Positions 53,209-63,018 of a stretch of DNA of 64,000 nucleotides are shown piece after piece (position 1 is the stretch's first letter; each line of letters begins with the position of its first letter). Origin of the DNA: Candidatus Rifleibacteriota bacterium (GTDB taxonomy: Bacteria > Muiribacteriota > Ozemobacteria > Ozemobacterales > Ozemobacteraceae); assembly GCA_012517355.1 (NCBI GenBank), contig JAAYVD010000073.1:1-64000 (forward strand). The letters are read 5' to 3'. A model generated the notes under the pieces. It was not told where the DNA came from and searched no databases. It was given only the letters and a program-made list of their open reading frames with translations. Both the position numbers and the translations under genes were made by a program.

Positions 53209-54072
53209 ATGTCGCACAACCCCTCGAGGGAAAGGAAACAACTCGATCTCACGGTGGTGGTGCCGACCCGCAATGCCATCCGCACCCTCCGGCCCACCCT
53301 CGAATCCCTTCGTCCCCTGCGGGAGGCGGGAGCCAGGGTCATCGTGGTCGACAGCGATTCCACCGATGGAACCCCCGAAACCGCCCGCCAGATGGCCGAC
53401 CTGATCCTCGACTGCCCGCCGGGCAACATGTACGCCGCCGTCAATTTCGGGTTGCGGCGCGCATCCACTGGCTGGCTCGGATATCTGAACGCGGACGACC
53501 TCGTCTTCGCCGAAACCTTGGCCACCGCTCTTTCCCAGGCCGGGGAAGACGCCGCCCTGTTGTACGGCGATCTCGACTACATCGATCGCGAAGGTCGCTT
53601 CGTCCATGCGGTGAGCATGCCTCCCCCCGGCGACATCCTTCCCCTCGCCGCCCTCGGGATTTCGGCGGTCTCGCCGATCGGCACGGTGTTTCGGCGGCAG
53701 GTGTTCGAAGCCTTGGGGGGCTTCGACGAGCGGTGGCGACTGGCGGGGGATTTCGATTTTTTCGCGCGGGCCGGTCTTCAGGGATTCGCCTTCCGCAAGA
53801 TCGGAGGTGGCAGCGTCGGGGCCTTCCGGTTGCATGCGTCCCAATTCAGCGTGAAAGCGCTCGGTTCCATCCATGACGAGGTCGGCCGGATCGTGGCGGC
53901 ACGCTCGTGGCCGGTTTCCAGGGCCAGGAGCCGCTGGGCCCGCTGGATGATGGGGCTGCGGAACCTGCCGTCGTATCTGATCCGGTGGTGGCGGTCCCAC
54001 GCCCGGGGTGGCTCCCTCGGGCGCCTGCCCGACTGCCTGGATGACGGCGACCCCCGGTCGGGGGGCCGTTGA
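53209..54072 (+). CDS. Family 2-type glycosyltransferase
   Basis: MSHNPSRERKQLDLTVVVPTRNAIRTLRPTLESL; VIVVDSDSTDGTPETARQ; GWLGYLNADDLVFAET; DERWRLAGDFDFFARAG. Confidence 0.9.
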   Translation: MSHNPSRERKQLDLTVVVPTRNAIRTLRPTLESLRPLREAGARVIVVDSDSTDGTPETARQMADLILDCPPGNMYAAVNFGLRRASTGWLGYLNADDLVFAETLATALSQAGEDAALLYGDLDYIDREGRFVHAVSMPPPGDILPLAALGISAVSPIGTVFRRQVFEALGGFDERWRLAGDFDFFARAGLQGFAFRKIGGGSVGAFRLHASQFSVKALGSIHDEVGRIVAARSWPVSRARSRWARWMMGLRNLPSYLIRWWRSHARGGSLGRLPDCLDDGDPRSGGR

Positions 54073-54210
54073 TGGAGGGGAAAGGTCCTGGAGAAACCCT
54101 TCTGTCCTTCCCCTGAGGAATCTGCTATCATAGGGCTTCACCGGGCAACTGAGTCCGGCACCGGTCCGAACTGGATTGGCGAACACCGACGAGGCAAGGG
54201 ATTCCGCGGC

Positions 54211-55767
54211 ATGCGACTGATCATTCGTGACCAAAGCGGCAAGGTCCTGCATTCCGGCCCGATCATCCCCAACAACCGGGGGGTGAAGATCGGTAGCGGG
54301 GAAACCTGCGACATCCGGCTGAAGCGGATCGGCATCTCCCGGGAGCACGTCCTGGTGACCATGAACCCCGAAGGCGAGGTCACCCTCCAGGACCTGCAGA
54401 GCCCCTTCGGCACCTTCGTCGACGGGAAGAAGATCCCCCCGGGGTTCGTGGCGGCCCTCGCCCCCGGCACCCGGGTCAAGCTGGCCGACGCGGTGACCCT
54501 CGAACTCGGGACGGCGGGGGCCCCCGCCGACGAGGAGGCCGGGGCGACCGGCGTCGGCCCCCTGGAGACCAGCATCTTCCCCTTCTTCCTGACCCGCAAC
54601 GAGCAGTTCGTGGCCCGCGCCTTCCGGGAGGCGGCGACGGTGATCCCGTCCGAGTACCAGGGGTTTCTCGACGAACTGGCCGGCCGGGTGACCGAGAAGG
54701 TGCGCGAACTGTCGGCGGTGCTCGAGGTCTCGTTCGCCCTCAACTCGATCTTCAGTTTCCAGCGCCTGCTCGAGTTCTCGATCGAGATGGCGTTGCGGGT
54801 GACCCTGGCCCAGCGTGGGTTCATCATGCTCTACAACGAGGAACTGGACCGCCTCGAGACGGTTGTGGTGCGCGGCATGGCCCCGCGCGAGATCGAGAAG
54901 GACATGCTGGCCACCTCGGCCCTCGTCTCGCGCTGCTTCCGCACCGGCCAGCCGTTCGTCGGCTCCGGCGCCGACCTCGAGGACGCCGCCCAGGCCCTCG
55001 GCAAGCCCACCGACCGCGGCATCCAGGCGGTGGCCATCACCCCGCTGCGCATCGAGAACTCCACCATCGGCATCCTGTACCTCGACACCAAGAACGGTGG
55101 CCCCGCTTTCGCCCCCGCCCTCCTCGAGATCCTCAAGTTCTTCGCCGCCCAGGCCTCGCTCGTCATCCATCGCGCCCGCCTGTTCCACCTGGCGACCACC
55201 GACGGGCTGACCGGCATGGCCAACCAGAAGCATTTCCACCAGCGGCTGCTCGAGGAGTTCTGCCGCGCCATCCGTCACAAGAAGCCGCTGTCGCTGGTCT
55301 ACCTCGATCTCGACCGGTTCAAGATGGTCAACGAAACCCACGGGGAACAGGCCGGCGACCAGGTGCTCAAGAAGATCGGGCGCCTGTTCCGCTCCGGCAT
55401 GCGGGTGCATGACCTGGTGGCCCGCTTCGGCGGCGACGAGTTCATGCTGCTGCTGCCCGAGACCCCCATCGAGGGGGCCGCCACCGCCGCCGAGAAGCTG
55501 CGGGGGCTGCTCGAAGGCACCTCCTTCCGGGTCGGCAAGAAGAGCATCCGACTGACCGGCAGTCTCGGGGTGGCCTGTACCACCGCTTCCATGACCAAGC
55601 CCATCGAACTCGTCCATGCCGTGGAGAAGGCCCTGTCCCGCGCCCAGAAACAGGGCGGGAACCACGTGATGGCCTACGCCGCCAGCCGCCGCAGCGAGGC
55701 GGGACGGCCCACCGGCCGCGACCCGGGACCCGGGCGCGAGCGCGGTGGAGACAAGGAAAGGGAATGA
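54211..55767 (+). CDS. FHA-GAF-GGDEF protein (predicted diguanylate cyclase)
   Basis: FHA: GVKIGSGETCDIRLKRIGISREHVLVTM; GAF-like middle; GGDEF: DGLTGMANQKHFHQRL, LVYLDLDRFKMVNETHGEQAGDQVL, VARFGGDEFMLLLPET. Confidence 0.92.
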   Translation: MRLIIRDQSGKVLHSGPIIPNNRGVKIGSGETCDIRLKRIGISREHVLVTMNPEGEVTLQDLQSPFGTFVDGKKIPPGFVAALAPGTRVKLADAVTLELGTAGAPADEEAGATGVGPLETSIFPFFLTRNEQFVARAFREAATVIPSEYQGFLDELAGRVTEKVRELSAVLEVSFALNSIFSFQRLLEFSIEMALRVTLAQRGFIMLYNEELDRLETVVVRGMAPREIEKDMLATSALVSRCFRTGQPFVGSGADLEDAAQALGKPTDRGIQAVAITPLRIENSTIGILYLDTKNGGPAFAPALLEILKFFAAQASLVIHRARLFHLATTDGLTGMANQKHFHQRLLEEFCRAIRHKKPLSLVYLDLDRFKMVNETHGEQAGDQVLKKIGRLFRSGMRVHDLVARFGGDEFMLLLPETPIEGAATAAEKLRGLLEGTSFRVGKKSIRLTGSLGVACTTASMTKPIELVHAVEKALSRAQKQGGNHVMAYAASRRSEAGRPTGRDPGPGRERGGDKERE

Positions 55768-55780
55768 ACGGTCCCGCGCG

Positions 55781-57472
55781 ATGAAGAAGATTCCCGACCT
55801 GCCCGATCTCCCCGGCATGCCCCCCCTTCCCAAAGAACTCCGCGACCTCGACCGGCTGGCCGGCCTGCCCGGCGGTGACCGCCGGCCCGCTTCCTTCATC
55901 GACGAGGTGGCGCGCTCCGTTTCCCGGAAACCGGCCGCCGCCGCCGCCCCCCCCGCAGCGGGCGGCGGCGAGGACGACAGCGCCTGGCGCGCCCACAAGC
56001 TGTTCGCCGATCTGCATGAGAAATACGGTCGCGCCTTCCGCCTGTTCGTGGGCGACCTGCTCGACGTCCTGCTCGGCGGGCCCCTGCAGACCAAGTTCAT
56101 CGGGGAACTGATGGACGACCGGGCCCGGCGCCTCGCCCGCGCCGCCGCCCCGGCGGATCCCGCCCCCGAGGCCAAGGGCAAGGTGGCCGTCCTGCCGCGC
56201 GAGGCCCTTCCCGAGAACATCTCGATCGGCGGGGAACCTCGCTGGCACGCCCGCACCTTCCTCAAGCGGAAGGCCGTGCTGGCCTCGGTCTTCCTCGACA
56301 GCGAGGAATATCCCTCGTATCTCCGCCTGCTCAAGCAGATCGCCGCCGTCTGCCGCGAGGAACTCAAGGCGCAGCCCGGCTGGTCCCTGCCCGACAGCCC
56401 CCCCGACCGGCAGGCCGCTTTGCGGCTGGTGGTCGACGAACTGAAAAACGAGATCACCCAGGCCGGGCTGGTGCGCGCCTGGCTCCTGCTCGAGGCCGGC
56501 GGGTTCGCCGACCTCGACTGGGTGTTCAACGAGACCCGCAATCTCGGGCTGGTGCGCCCTTCCTTCTACGAGGACCTCGACAAGGCCTACCGCGAGGCGA
56601 AGAAGATGCTCAAGCTGCTGGTCACCGAGTTCGGCCAGCCCGACGGCGGGGGCCCCGACAAGCGCGAGGCCATCCGGCAGTATCTCGAGGACATCCTCGA
56701 CGTCTACACGCATCACCATTTCGTCCTCAAGCATTTCAACCAGACCCGCCCGGCCGTCAACCGCGCCGAGTTCGAGAGCAAGAAACGCGAGTGGCAGGAG
56801 CGGCTCGAGGCGCTGCGGCTCGAGACCCAGAAACTGCGCGACGACCTGCGGCGCCTCACCCTCGAGCGCGACCAGGCGGCCGCCGAGTCCCGGACCCTCC
56901 GGCAGGAGGCGCAGGACCTGCGGCAGAAGCTGCAGAAGCTCGACCCGGCCGAGGTGCAGAAGCAGCTGCAGGCGATGGAGACCCGGATGAACCAGGCCCT
57001 GCGCGAGCACGAGGCCATCGTCGAGGACGATGCCGCCCTGCGGACGGCGCTGCGCACCATGGACGCCGAGAATCAGCGGTTGCTGCAGAAGCTGCGCGAG
57101 GTGCACGCCATTCCCGACGAGATGGCCAAGTCGGTCGAGGGCCTGCTGACTGGCAAGCGGGTGGTGGTGTTCGGCGGCGTCGGCCGTGACCACTACCTGG
57201 CCGTGCTCAAGGAGGCCGGGGTCAGGGACGCCGACTACGAATGGTACGAGGGGTATCACACCATCAGCCAGGCGCGTACCGCCGAGATCTGCGGGCGCTG
57301 CGACGTGATCGTCGTGGTCACCAGTTACGCGGGGCACCTGCACACCTGGCAGACCCGCAACGCCGTCGGGCCGCACCAGACCTTGTTCCTGATCCACAGC
57401 AGCGGGGCGGGATCCCTGCGCCAGCAGATCCTCGAGAAGTTCAAAAAGACGCCCGCCCCCACAGGAGGATGA
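55781..57472 (+). CDS. Coiled-coil protein with C-terminal DUF2325-like domain
   Basis: Start MKKIPDLPDLPGMPPLPKEL at 55781, 13 bp after the GGDEF gene; central heptad-rich coiled coil; C-terminal KRVVVFGGVGRDHYLAVLKEAGVRDADYEWYEGYHTISQARTAEICGRCDVIVVVTSYAGHLHTW. Confidence 0.72.
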   Translation: MKKIPDLPDLPGMPPLPKELRDLDRLAGLPGGDRRPASFIDEVARSVSRKPAAAAAPPAAGGGEDDSAWRAHKLFADLHEKYGRAFRLFVGDLLDVLLGGPLQTKFIGELMDDRARRLARAAAPADPAPEAKGKVAVLPREALPENISIGGEPRWHARTFLKRKAVLASVFLDSEEYPSYLRLLKQIAAVCREELKAQPGWSLPDSPPDRQAALRLVVDELKNEITQAGLVRAWLLLEAGGFADLDWVFNETRNLGLVRPSFYEDLDKAYREAKKMLKLLVTEFGQPDGGGPDKREAIRQYLEDILDVYTHHHFVLKHFNQTRPAVNRAEFESKKREWQERLEALRLETQKLRDDLRRLTLERDQAAAESRTLRQEAQDLRQKLQKLDPAEVQKQLQAMETRMNQALREHEAIVEDDAALRTALRTMDAENQRLLQKLREVHAIPDEMAKSVEGLLTGKRVVVFGGVGRDHYLAVLKEAGVRDADYEWYEGYHTISQARTAEICGRCDVIVVVTSYAGHLHTWQTRNAVGPHQTLFLIHSSGAGSLRQQILEKFKKTPAPTGG

Positions 57473-57524
57473 CCGTGGCTCCGCTAAATCCCTGCCCGCG
57501 TCCCCCCGTTTGGGGTGTTGGGAA

Positions 57525-58094
57525 ATGACTCCCGAGGAACTCTGGCGGGAAGCCACCCGTGGGTCCCAGTCCGCGTGGGAAAAACTCTACGCCATGTTCG
57601 GCGGCCGGCTGTACCAGTTCTTCCTGAAAAACACGAGCCGACCCGAACTCGCCATGGACAAGACCCAGGAGGTGTTCGAGCGTCTGTTCCGGCACCGCGA
57701 GGCGTTCCACACCGGGAGTCTGAAAACCTGGATCTTCCATATCGCCCGGAACCTGTTGATCGACGAGTGGCGGCGCCGGCCGCGCCAGGAGGTGCTGGCC
57801 GACAACCCGCCCGAAGTGGCCGATCCGTCCGTCCGGGTCGAGGATTGGGTGGTCCAGAAACTGGACCGGGAGCAGATGATACGTTTGCTGGACACGTGCC
57901 TGCCGCAGTTGTCGGAGGATGACCGGGTGGTCATCGGCCTGAGCTACCTGGGAGGGCTCTCCTTCCCCGAGCTGGCCAAGGTCATGGAGATTCCGCTCGG
58001 CACCGCCAAGACGCGGGTCCGCCAGGCGAGATTGCGGCTCGACCGGCTGTTGATGGCCGGCCTGGGCCGGGAAGGGGAGAAGGAAGTGGCATGA
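57525..58094 (+). CDS. ECF-type RNA polymerase sigma factor
   Basis: MTPEELWREATRGSQSAWEKLYAMFGGRLYQFFLKN; DKTQEVFERLFRHREAF; SLKTWIFHIARNLLIDEWRR; LSYLGGLSFPELAKVMEIPLGTAKTRVRQARLRL. Confidence 0.93.
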   Translation: MTPEELWREATRGSQSAWEKLYAMFGGRLYQFFLKNTSRPELAMDKTQEVFERLFRHREAFHTGSLKTWIFHIARNLLIDEWRRRPRQEVLADNPPEVADPSVRVEDWVVQKLDREQMIRLLDTCLPQLSEDDRVVIGLSYLGGLSFPELAKVMEIPLGTAKTRVRQARLRLDRLLMAGLGREGEKEVA

Positions 58095-59575
58095 ACTGCG
58101 AAGAATTCCGCGACCGGTTGGGCGATCCCACCACCCTCCCCGAGGTGGAGACCGACGACGAGGCCATGCGCCACGTGGCAGGCTGCGAGCCGTGCCGCTC
58201 CTGGCTTGCCTATGAAAAACAGCTGGCGGGCGGGTTCACCCAGATGGGCAACCGTCAGCCCCCCGTCGCCCTGGCCGACCGCATCATCGGCATCCCCGCC
58301 GCCGAGCTCCGCCGCCGCGGCCAGTCGGCCCCCTGGTGGCGGCTCTGGCGCCGGTCGTGGTGGCCGGCAGCCCTGGCCGGCGGCGCCGCCGTGCTGTTCC
58401 TGGCCGTCTCCCTGACCTGGCTGACCGCCCCCGCGACCTCTCCCGTGCCCGCGGGCCCCCGTGCCATGCGGGCCGCCGCCCCCACCCCGGCCTTCGAGGA
58501 GAAGGCCGCCCCCGCGCCGTCCCCCGGCGGCCCGGCGGCATCCACGGAAGCCGTCTCCGACACCGCGGCCGGGACGCCTGCCGAGCCGGCCGTCCCGCCG
58601 ACCGCGCCCGCGAACCCGGCCGGCGAGTCGGTTCGGGCCGCCGCCGCGGGCGGCGCCGCCCCCGACGGGATGCTGGCCCTGACTCCCCCGGCGGAACCCG
58701 CCGCCCAGGCCGGCAAGAAGACTTCCCCGGCCAGCGAAGACTCGTCCGAGGAAACCTCGGCCCAGGCCACGACCGCCTTCCTGCTGGCCAAGGTCGAATC
58801 CGCCAAGGATGCCCCCCCCGCCCCGGCCCTCGCCCTTCCCCCCGAGCCGGTGAGCCTGGGGCTCCCCAAAGCAATCCCGTTGCCCCTGCCGCCGTTGCCC
58901 AAGTCCGCCCCTGGTCGCGAACCGGGACCCGCCGCCGGCGTGGCCCTCGATTCCGCCGATGTCCTGTATGACATCTCTCCGTCCGAGGCCGAAAGCGCCG
59001 ACGGGGGAATGCCCATTGTGCGTGGCCGGCCGCTCGACGAGGAGGGTGAGACGCCCCCCCCCATCCGGGTGGCCAAGGCCCAGCCTGCCGAAACCCGGCC
59101 CCGGTTGGCCCCGGCCCGGCCCGCCGATCCGTTCTCCCCCAAGGTCAGCCCTTCCGGTCCTTCCGCCTCCCGCGGTGAGCGCCTCCTGCGCGAAGGCGCT
59201 GGCGAGAGTGCCGCCGGCGCGATGGCCAAGGGAAAGGCGGAAAGCCGCGAATCCGAGAGCTTCCAGGTGGCCCGGGCCCCGGCCCCGGTGTTCGCCCCGC
59301 CGCCCCCGCGTTCCGCGCTGGCCCTCCGCAAGGAGACGGCCGACCACCGCGGGGCGACCCCGCCCCGGGACGACCGCCACGAAAAGATCGAGGCGGTGAT
59401 GCAGGAGCATCGCGGCGACATCCGCGAAGGCCCTCTCGACATCAACCAGTGGGTCATCTCCGACTGGATCTCGGTGAAGGAACGCATTTTCCTGGCCCCG
59501 CCGCCCAACTTCCGGTGGGTCGCCGTCAAGCGCGGCCAGCGCTGGGAAGCTTCGCTGCAGCAGATCACCCCCTGA
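58091..59575 (+). CDS. Anti-sigma factor (zinc-finger N-term, one TM, long Pro/Ala-rich exported region)
   Basis: MNCEEFRDRLGDPTTLPEVETDDEAMRHVAGCEPCRSWL (H-x3-C-x2-C ZAS-like); TM PAALAGGAAVLFLAVSLTWL; overlaps the sigma gene by 4 nt. Confidence 0.82.
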   Translation: MNCEEFRDRLGDPTTLPEVETDDEAMRHVAGCEPCRSWLAYEKQLAGGFTQMGNRQPPVALADRIIGIPAAELRRRGQSAPWWRLWRRSWWPAALAGGAAVLFLAVSLTWLTAPATSPVPAGPRAMRAAAPTPAFEEKAAPAPSPGGPAASTEAVSDTAAGTPAEPAVPPTAPANPAGESVRAAAAGGAAPDGMLALTPPAEPAAQAGKKTSPASEDSSEETSAQATTAFLLAKVESAKDAPPAPALALPPEPVSLGLPKAIPLPLPPLPKSAPGREPGPAAGVALDSADVLYDISPSEAESADGGMPIVRGRPLDEEGETPPPIRVAKAQPAETRPRLAPARPADPFSPKVSPSGPSASRGERLLREGAGESAAGAMAKGKAESRESESFQVARAPAPVFAPPPPRSALALRKETADHRGATPPRDDRHEKIEAVMQEHRGDIREGPLDINQWVISDWISVKERIFLAPPPNFRWVAVKRGQRWEASLQQITP

Positions 59576-59878
59576 GCTGCCAAGCCGGGGGATGACCGGT
59601 GGTCACGCCCCTGGCCCGGCCGTGCAAGGCATTCCGGGAAGAGGCCCCTTCGCGTTCGGTGGAAATTGCGGGGTTTGCCGCCTTCCCGGTCGGAAATCGC
59701 CTCATGCCTTCCTGGGTGTGGAAGAACCTTCTCCCGGCCGGGCAGCCAGGGGTTTTCGGGCCTGGCAGGTCCGCATGGGAAACGTGGCCCGACAATGTGC
59801 TGGGTGGCCGACGGGGAAAGGGAGACGCGTGGGGAATGGCCCCAGCCCCATAGGGGAGATACTTCGGATCCTGTGGAC

Positions 59879-61093
59879 CTAACGAACCTCGATACCCAGG
59901 CGATAGGCCCCAGTCTTGAGGTCGGAGTTCTTGACCCATATCTGAACCTCGAACACTCCGCCGGAAGTCACCGGGAAGGATTTCCCCGGCAGTTTGAGCG
60001 TGGCTCGGGCGGTGATCCCTCCCAGGCGTTTCTTCTTGGGGGAAAAGAGGTCCGCGTGCACGCCGAGGGCTTTGGCGGCCTCTACGGAAATCGTGATGCG
60101 TTGCCCCGCCTCCGCCCGGAAGGAGTATTTGTGGATCAGCCGCTCGGCGTCGATCGTGCCGCTCACAGGGGTTCCCGGCGTGATGGGAAATTCCCGGACG
60201 ATGGTCTTCGGGACACCACCATCTGCATCGGTGCCTGGGTATCCTTCGACCTTGGCGATGCCGCAAAGGTTCGACCGTTTGTTGAAGGACCAGGTCGCCT
60301 TCGGGATGGCATTGACGTAGTAGGTTCCAGGCGCGAGGGTCACATTCGGCTCGATCACCCAGTAGAAAGTGGTCGATTTCGTGGGGTCGCGCTTGCCCTC
60401 GGCGGCCCAGGTCTTGTCATACCCACCCCCCATCTTGACGATCTGGATGGACCCCGGGTTGGCCCCATTGCCACCATACCAGTGAAATGTGGTCACCCGG
60501 GTGACCACATGGGGGTTTTCGAGCGTGAACCCCGTGCTGCTCTGGGGAGGCTCCGAAAAGCGGGCGGTGGCGCGTAACATCGGTGATCCGGCCATTTCCG
60601 TGTCTTTCCAGGCATCGGGGTAGTTCAGGAAGATGACCGAAGACGTTCGCGCCAGGGCTGTCTCCCCAGGATCCTTGGTGGGGGCGGCCGTCAGTTCCGC
60701 TTCTTCGTCGAGCCGCTTTTCGAAAGTCGCGTTCCAGGAGTATGCGCCCGATCCCGACTGGGTGAACGTGCCGACCATGCTCATGGAGCCCTCCCCCGAT
60801 GCACTTAAGACACCTGAATGCACCTGGACTTGCGGAATGTCGCGGGTGAAAACGACCGTGTTTCCCTCGATGCGGCCGTCGATCAATGGTTGGTCATACC
60901 CGTACTGGGGGAAGAGGAACCGGCCGGAAAAAGAGGGCCCTTCCTGGTCTTCGATGACGAGCTTGCCGGCATGGCCGTTGGCGACAAGGCTCCAGGTGCC
61001 ACGCAGATCCTGGCCCAGGGCGGCTGTTGGACTCCCGATGAAGGGCGTGGCGATGATGAGGGCAAGCAGCCAATGACAGACCGTTCGATTCAT
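59879..61093 (-). CDS. Exported protein with C-terminal PPC-like (pre-peptidase) domain
   Basis: MNRTVCHWLLALIIATPFIGSPTAALGQ signal peptide; GTPVSGTIDAERLIHKYSFRAEAGQRITISVEAAKALGVHADLFSPKKKR. Confidence 0.7.
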   Translation of the reverse strand: MNRTVCHWLLALIIATPFIGSPTAALGQDLRGTWSLVANGHAGKLVIEDQEGPSFSGRFLFPQYGYDQPLIDGRIEGNTVVFTRDIPQVQVHSGVLSASGEGSMSMVGTFTQSGSGAYSWNATFEKRLDEEAELTAAPTKDPGETALARTSSVIFLNYPDAWKDTEMAGSPMLRATARFSEPPQSSTGFTLENPHVVTRVTTFHWYGGNGANPGSIQIVKMGGGYDKTWAAEGKRDPTKSTTFYWVIEPNVTLAPGTYYVNAIPKATWSFNKRSNLCGIAKVEGYPGTDADGGVPKTIVREFPITPGTPVSGTIDAERLIHKYSFRAEAGQRITISVEAAKALGVHADLFSPKKKRLGGITARATLKLPGKSFPVTSGGVFEVQIWVKNSDLKTGAYRLGIEVR

Positions 61094-61299
61094 GTTGATC
61101 CTCCTCAGTCCTGGGGGCCGTTTTCAAAATGGACGCAGGGTTTTGGAATGTGACCTGGGGGAGGTCCTTTCGCAGACCCCTCATCAAGATAGAATAGGGC
61201 TTCTTCCCCCGCCAAGCAACTTCAGCTTCAGGACGGCCTTTCAACCCCTGGCTGCTGCCCGGCCCGGCGAGCGAACCAAAAAAAACCATGATCCGCATA

Positions 61300-61400
61300 A
61301 AGGCTTGCCGAAGGGGCTTTGCCCCTTCACCCCACCAGGGCCGATGGCCCTGGACCCTTTCTGCTGGCGAGGAGAACGCTGGCGCGTTTCCCTCGCGGAA
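61300..61400 (-). repeat. Hairpin-rich repeat family 2, copy 2 (inverted, partly diverged)
   Basis: aaggcttgccgaaggggctttgccccttcaccccaccagggccgatggccctggaccctttctgctggcgaggagaacgctggcgcgtttccctcg is the reverse complement of copy 1 with divergence at the palindrome. Confidence 0.7.
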
Positions 61401-61506
61401 GCTCCACTTCGCGGTCCGTTAGCCCTTGACCGGACGGTAGAAAAAAAAGATTCCCCTCTTCACCCTTTCCGGCGATTTCCTGGTGAAATCCACAGGGGGT
61501 GAAATC

Positions 61507-62175
61507 ATGCCTTCGATCCAATCGCGATGGTTGTTTGCCTGGGCCCTTGGTTTGGCCGTCATGGTGTCTCTGGGCACGAGCCCAATGGGCGAAGCGGGTC
61601 TGGGCGATTACCAGGCGATCCTCTCCGCCGAGGCGGGCCGCTGGGCTTCCATTGTGACCCGGTTGGACTGGTTTCCCCGGCGTGCGGCTTGGGGAAAACC
61701 CCAGGATCTTTCCGAGGAGTCGGTTGCCTTCGATCCGGACGAGAGGGCCTGGTACGTGACGATCGACGGGCAGCCGGGCGTTCCCCAGGGGTGGAGCGGA
61801 TTGTTGATCTGGAAGGAGCGGTCCAACCCTGAGGCTGCCCGGGGAGCGCTCCAGAAGGAGGGGGGGCAGGACCGACGAATCTGGTGGTTCTTCCGCGGGA
61901 TTCCAGGCCGGTCTGGGTGGGATGCCCCTTTGGAAATGGAAGGATGGCTGAGCCACGGAACAAGGGGAAGCCGGGTGGTATTCGCGGCCAGCGACCCAGG
62001 TCGGGTCAGGGGGGACCCTCCCCAATGGAGCTATCGATTCGTCCCGGCGGCCCCCCTTGTCCCGGGAGCGCATACGAAGAAATTGCATGCCCAGCAAAGA
62101 AATGCACGATCGGGGGAGCCTGAGTGGACCACCGGAAATGAGCGTTTAGACCAGGGGCTTCCCCTCGAGGGTTGA
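61507..62175 (+). CDS. Exported hypothetical protein
   Basis: MPSIQSRWLFAWALGLAVMVSLGTSPMGEAGLG leader; soluble remainder. No family recognised. Confidence 0.5.
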   Translation: MPSIQSRWLFAWALGLAVMVSLGTSPMGEAGLGDYQAILSAEAGRWASIVTRLDWFPRRAAWGKPQDLSEESVAFDPDERAWYVTIDGQPGVPQGWSGLLIWKERSNPEAARGALQKEGGQDRRIWWFFRGIPGRSGWDAPLEMEGWLSHGTRGSRVVFAASDPGRVRGDPPQWSYRFVPAAPLVPGAHTKKLHAQQRNARSGEPEWTTGNERLDQGLPLEG

Positions 62176-62245
62176 TTTCATCGGATTTACCGGCCTGCCA
62201 AAGCCGTCGCCACTGGCAGACATAGCATCTGCAGGAGCAGCGGTT

Positions 62246-62290
62246 GAAGAACGGAATCGTGAAGAACGGAATCGTGAAGGACGGGATCCG
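62246..62290 (+). repeat. 15-bp tandem repeat, about 3 units
   Basis: gaagaacggaatcgt gaagaacggaatcgt gaaggacgggatccg. Confidence 0.7.
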
Positions 62291-62566
62291 CAGGTTCCTC
62301 CGCTGAAAGAGCGGCGTCTGGAGGCACGGAAGTCACCGCATCGGATCTCCAGGTGGGTATCTTCAGGAGAGGCTTTGAGCGATCCATGTGGTGAAGCGGC
62401 CATCCTATGCCGACCGTTGGCATGGGCGGAAGGCGCCTGAAATGGTGGGGCCTCGGCAGGAATGACGCTCCTCCGTGAGAAGAAACGCATGGAGTCCTGG
62501 TCATTTCCGTGGATTGGCATGGCCCTTGCTCCGTTCATGGTGAACATCATATCCAAGGAGGTGGCC

Positions 62567-62800
62567 ATGACCATCGAACGGATCGTCCGGCTGGTGGCCG
62601 GGACCATGATCACCCTCAGTGTCATCCTGACCCGGGTTCACCATCCGGCCTGGGCCCTGTTGACCGTCTTCGTCGGCCTGAACCTGTTCCAGTCCGGTCT
62701 GACGAAATGGTGCCTGTTGGAAGATATCCTGGCCTGGGCAGGTTTCCAGTCCTGTTGCCGGGAATCCACCCTCAAAGAGAGCGAGGTGTCCGTCAAATGA
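62567..62800 (+). CDS. DUF2892-like small membrane protein
   Basis: MTIERIVRLVAGTMITLSVILTRVHHPAWALLTVFVGLNLFQSGLTKWCLLEDIL; FxGxNLFQSxxTxWCxxExIL pattern typical of this family. Confidence 0.78.
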   Translation: MTIERIVRLVAGTMITLSVILTRVHHPAWALLTVFVGLNLFQSGLTKWCLLEDILAWAGFQSCCRESTLKESEVSVK

Positions 62801-62967
62801 GTATGATCCTGGCCAAAGCCGGCCCGGTGGTCCTGGGCGGGGCCCTGGGCTTCCTGTACTACAAGGTCGTCGGCTGTTCGACCGGCGCCTGTCCGATCAC
62901 CGCCAATCCCTTCACCAGCACCCTGTACGGGATGCTCGTCGCCCTGGCCTTGTCAGCCGGCCGGTGA
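62797..62967 (+). CDS. Small membrane protein (DUF6132-like)
   Basis: MSMILAKAGPVVLGGALGFLYYKVVGCSTGACPITANPFTSTLYGMLVALALSAGR; overlaps the upstream stop by 4 nt; CSTGACPITxNP motif. Confidence 0.7.
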   Translation: MSMILAKAGPVVLGGALGFLYYKVVGCSTGACPITANPFTSTLYGMLVALALSAGR

Positions 62968-63018
62968 GCATGTATCCTGGACTCTGACCACCACGCACGA
63001 CCATCTGGAGGAAAAACC

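Noticed and set aside
53122-56541. 1139-aa minus-strand ORF
   Set aside because: Antisense to glycosyltransferase, GGDEF and DUF2325-like genes, all with recognisable motifs.
59592-60577. ORFs 59592..59882, 59666..60577 and similar
   Set aside because: The downstream part is antisense to the PPC-domain gene and the intergenic part shows no family signal.
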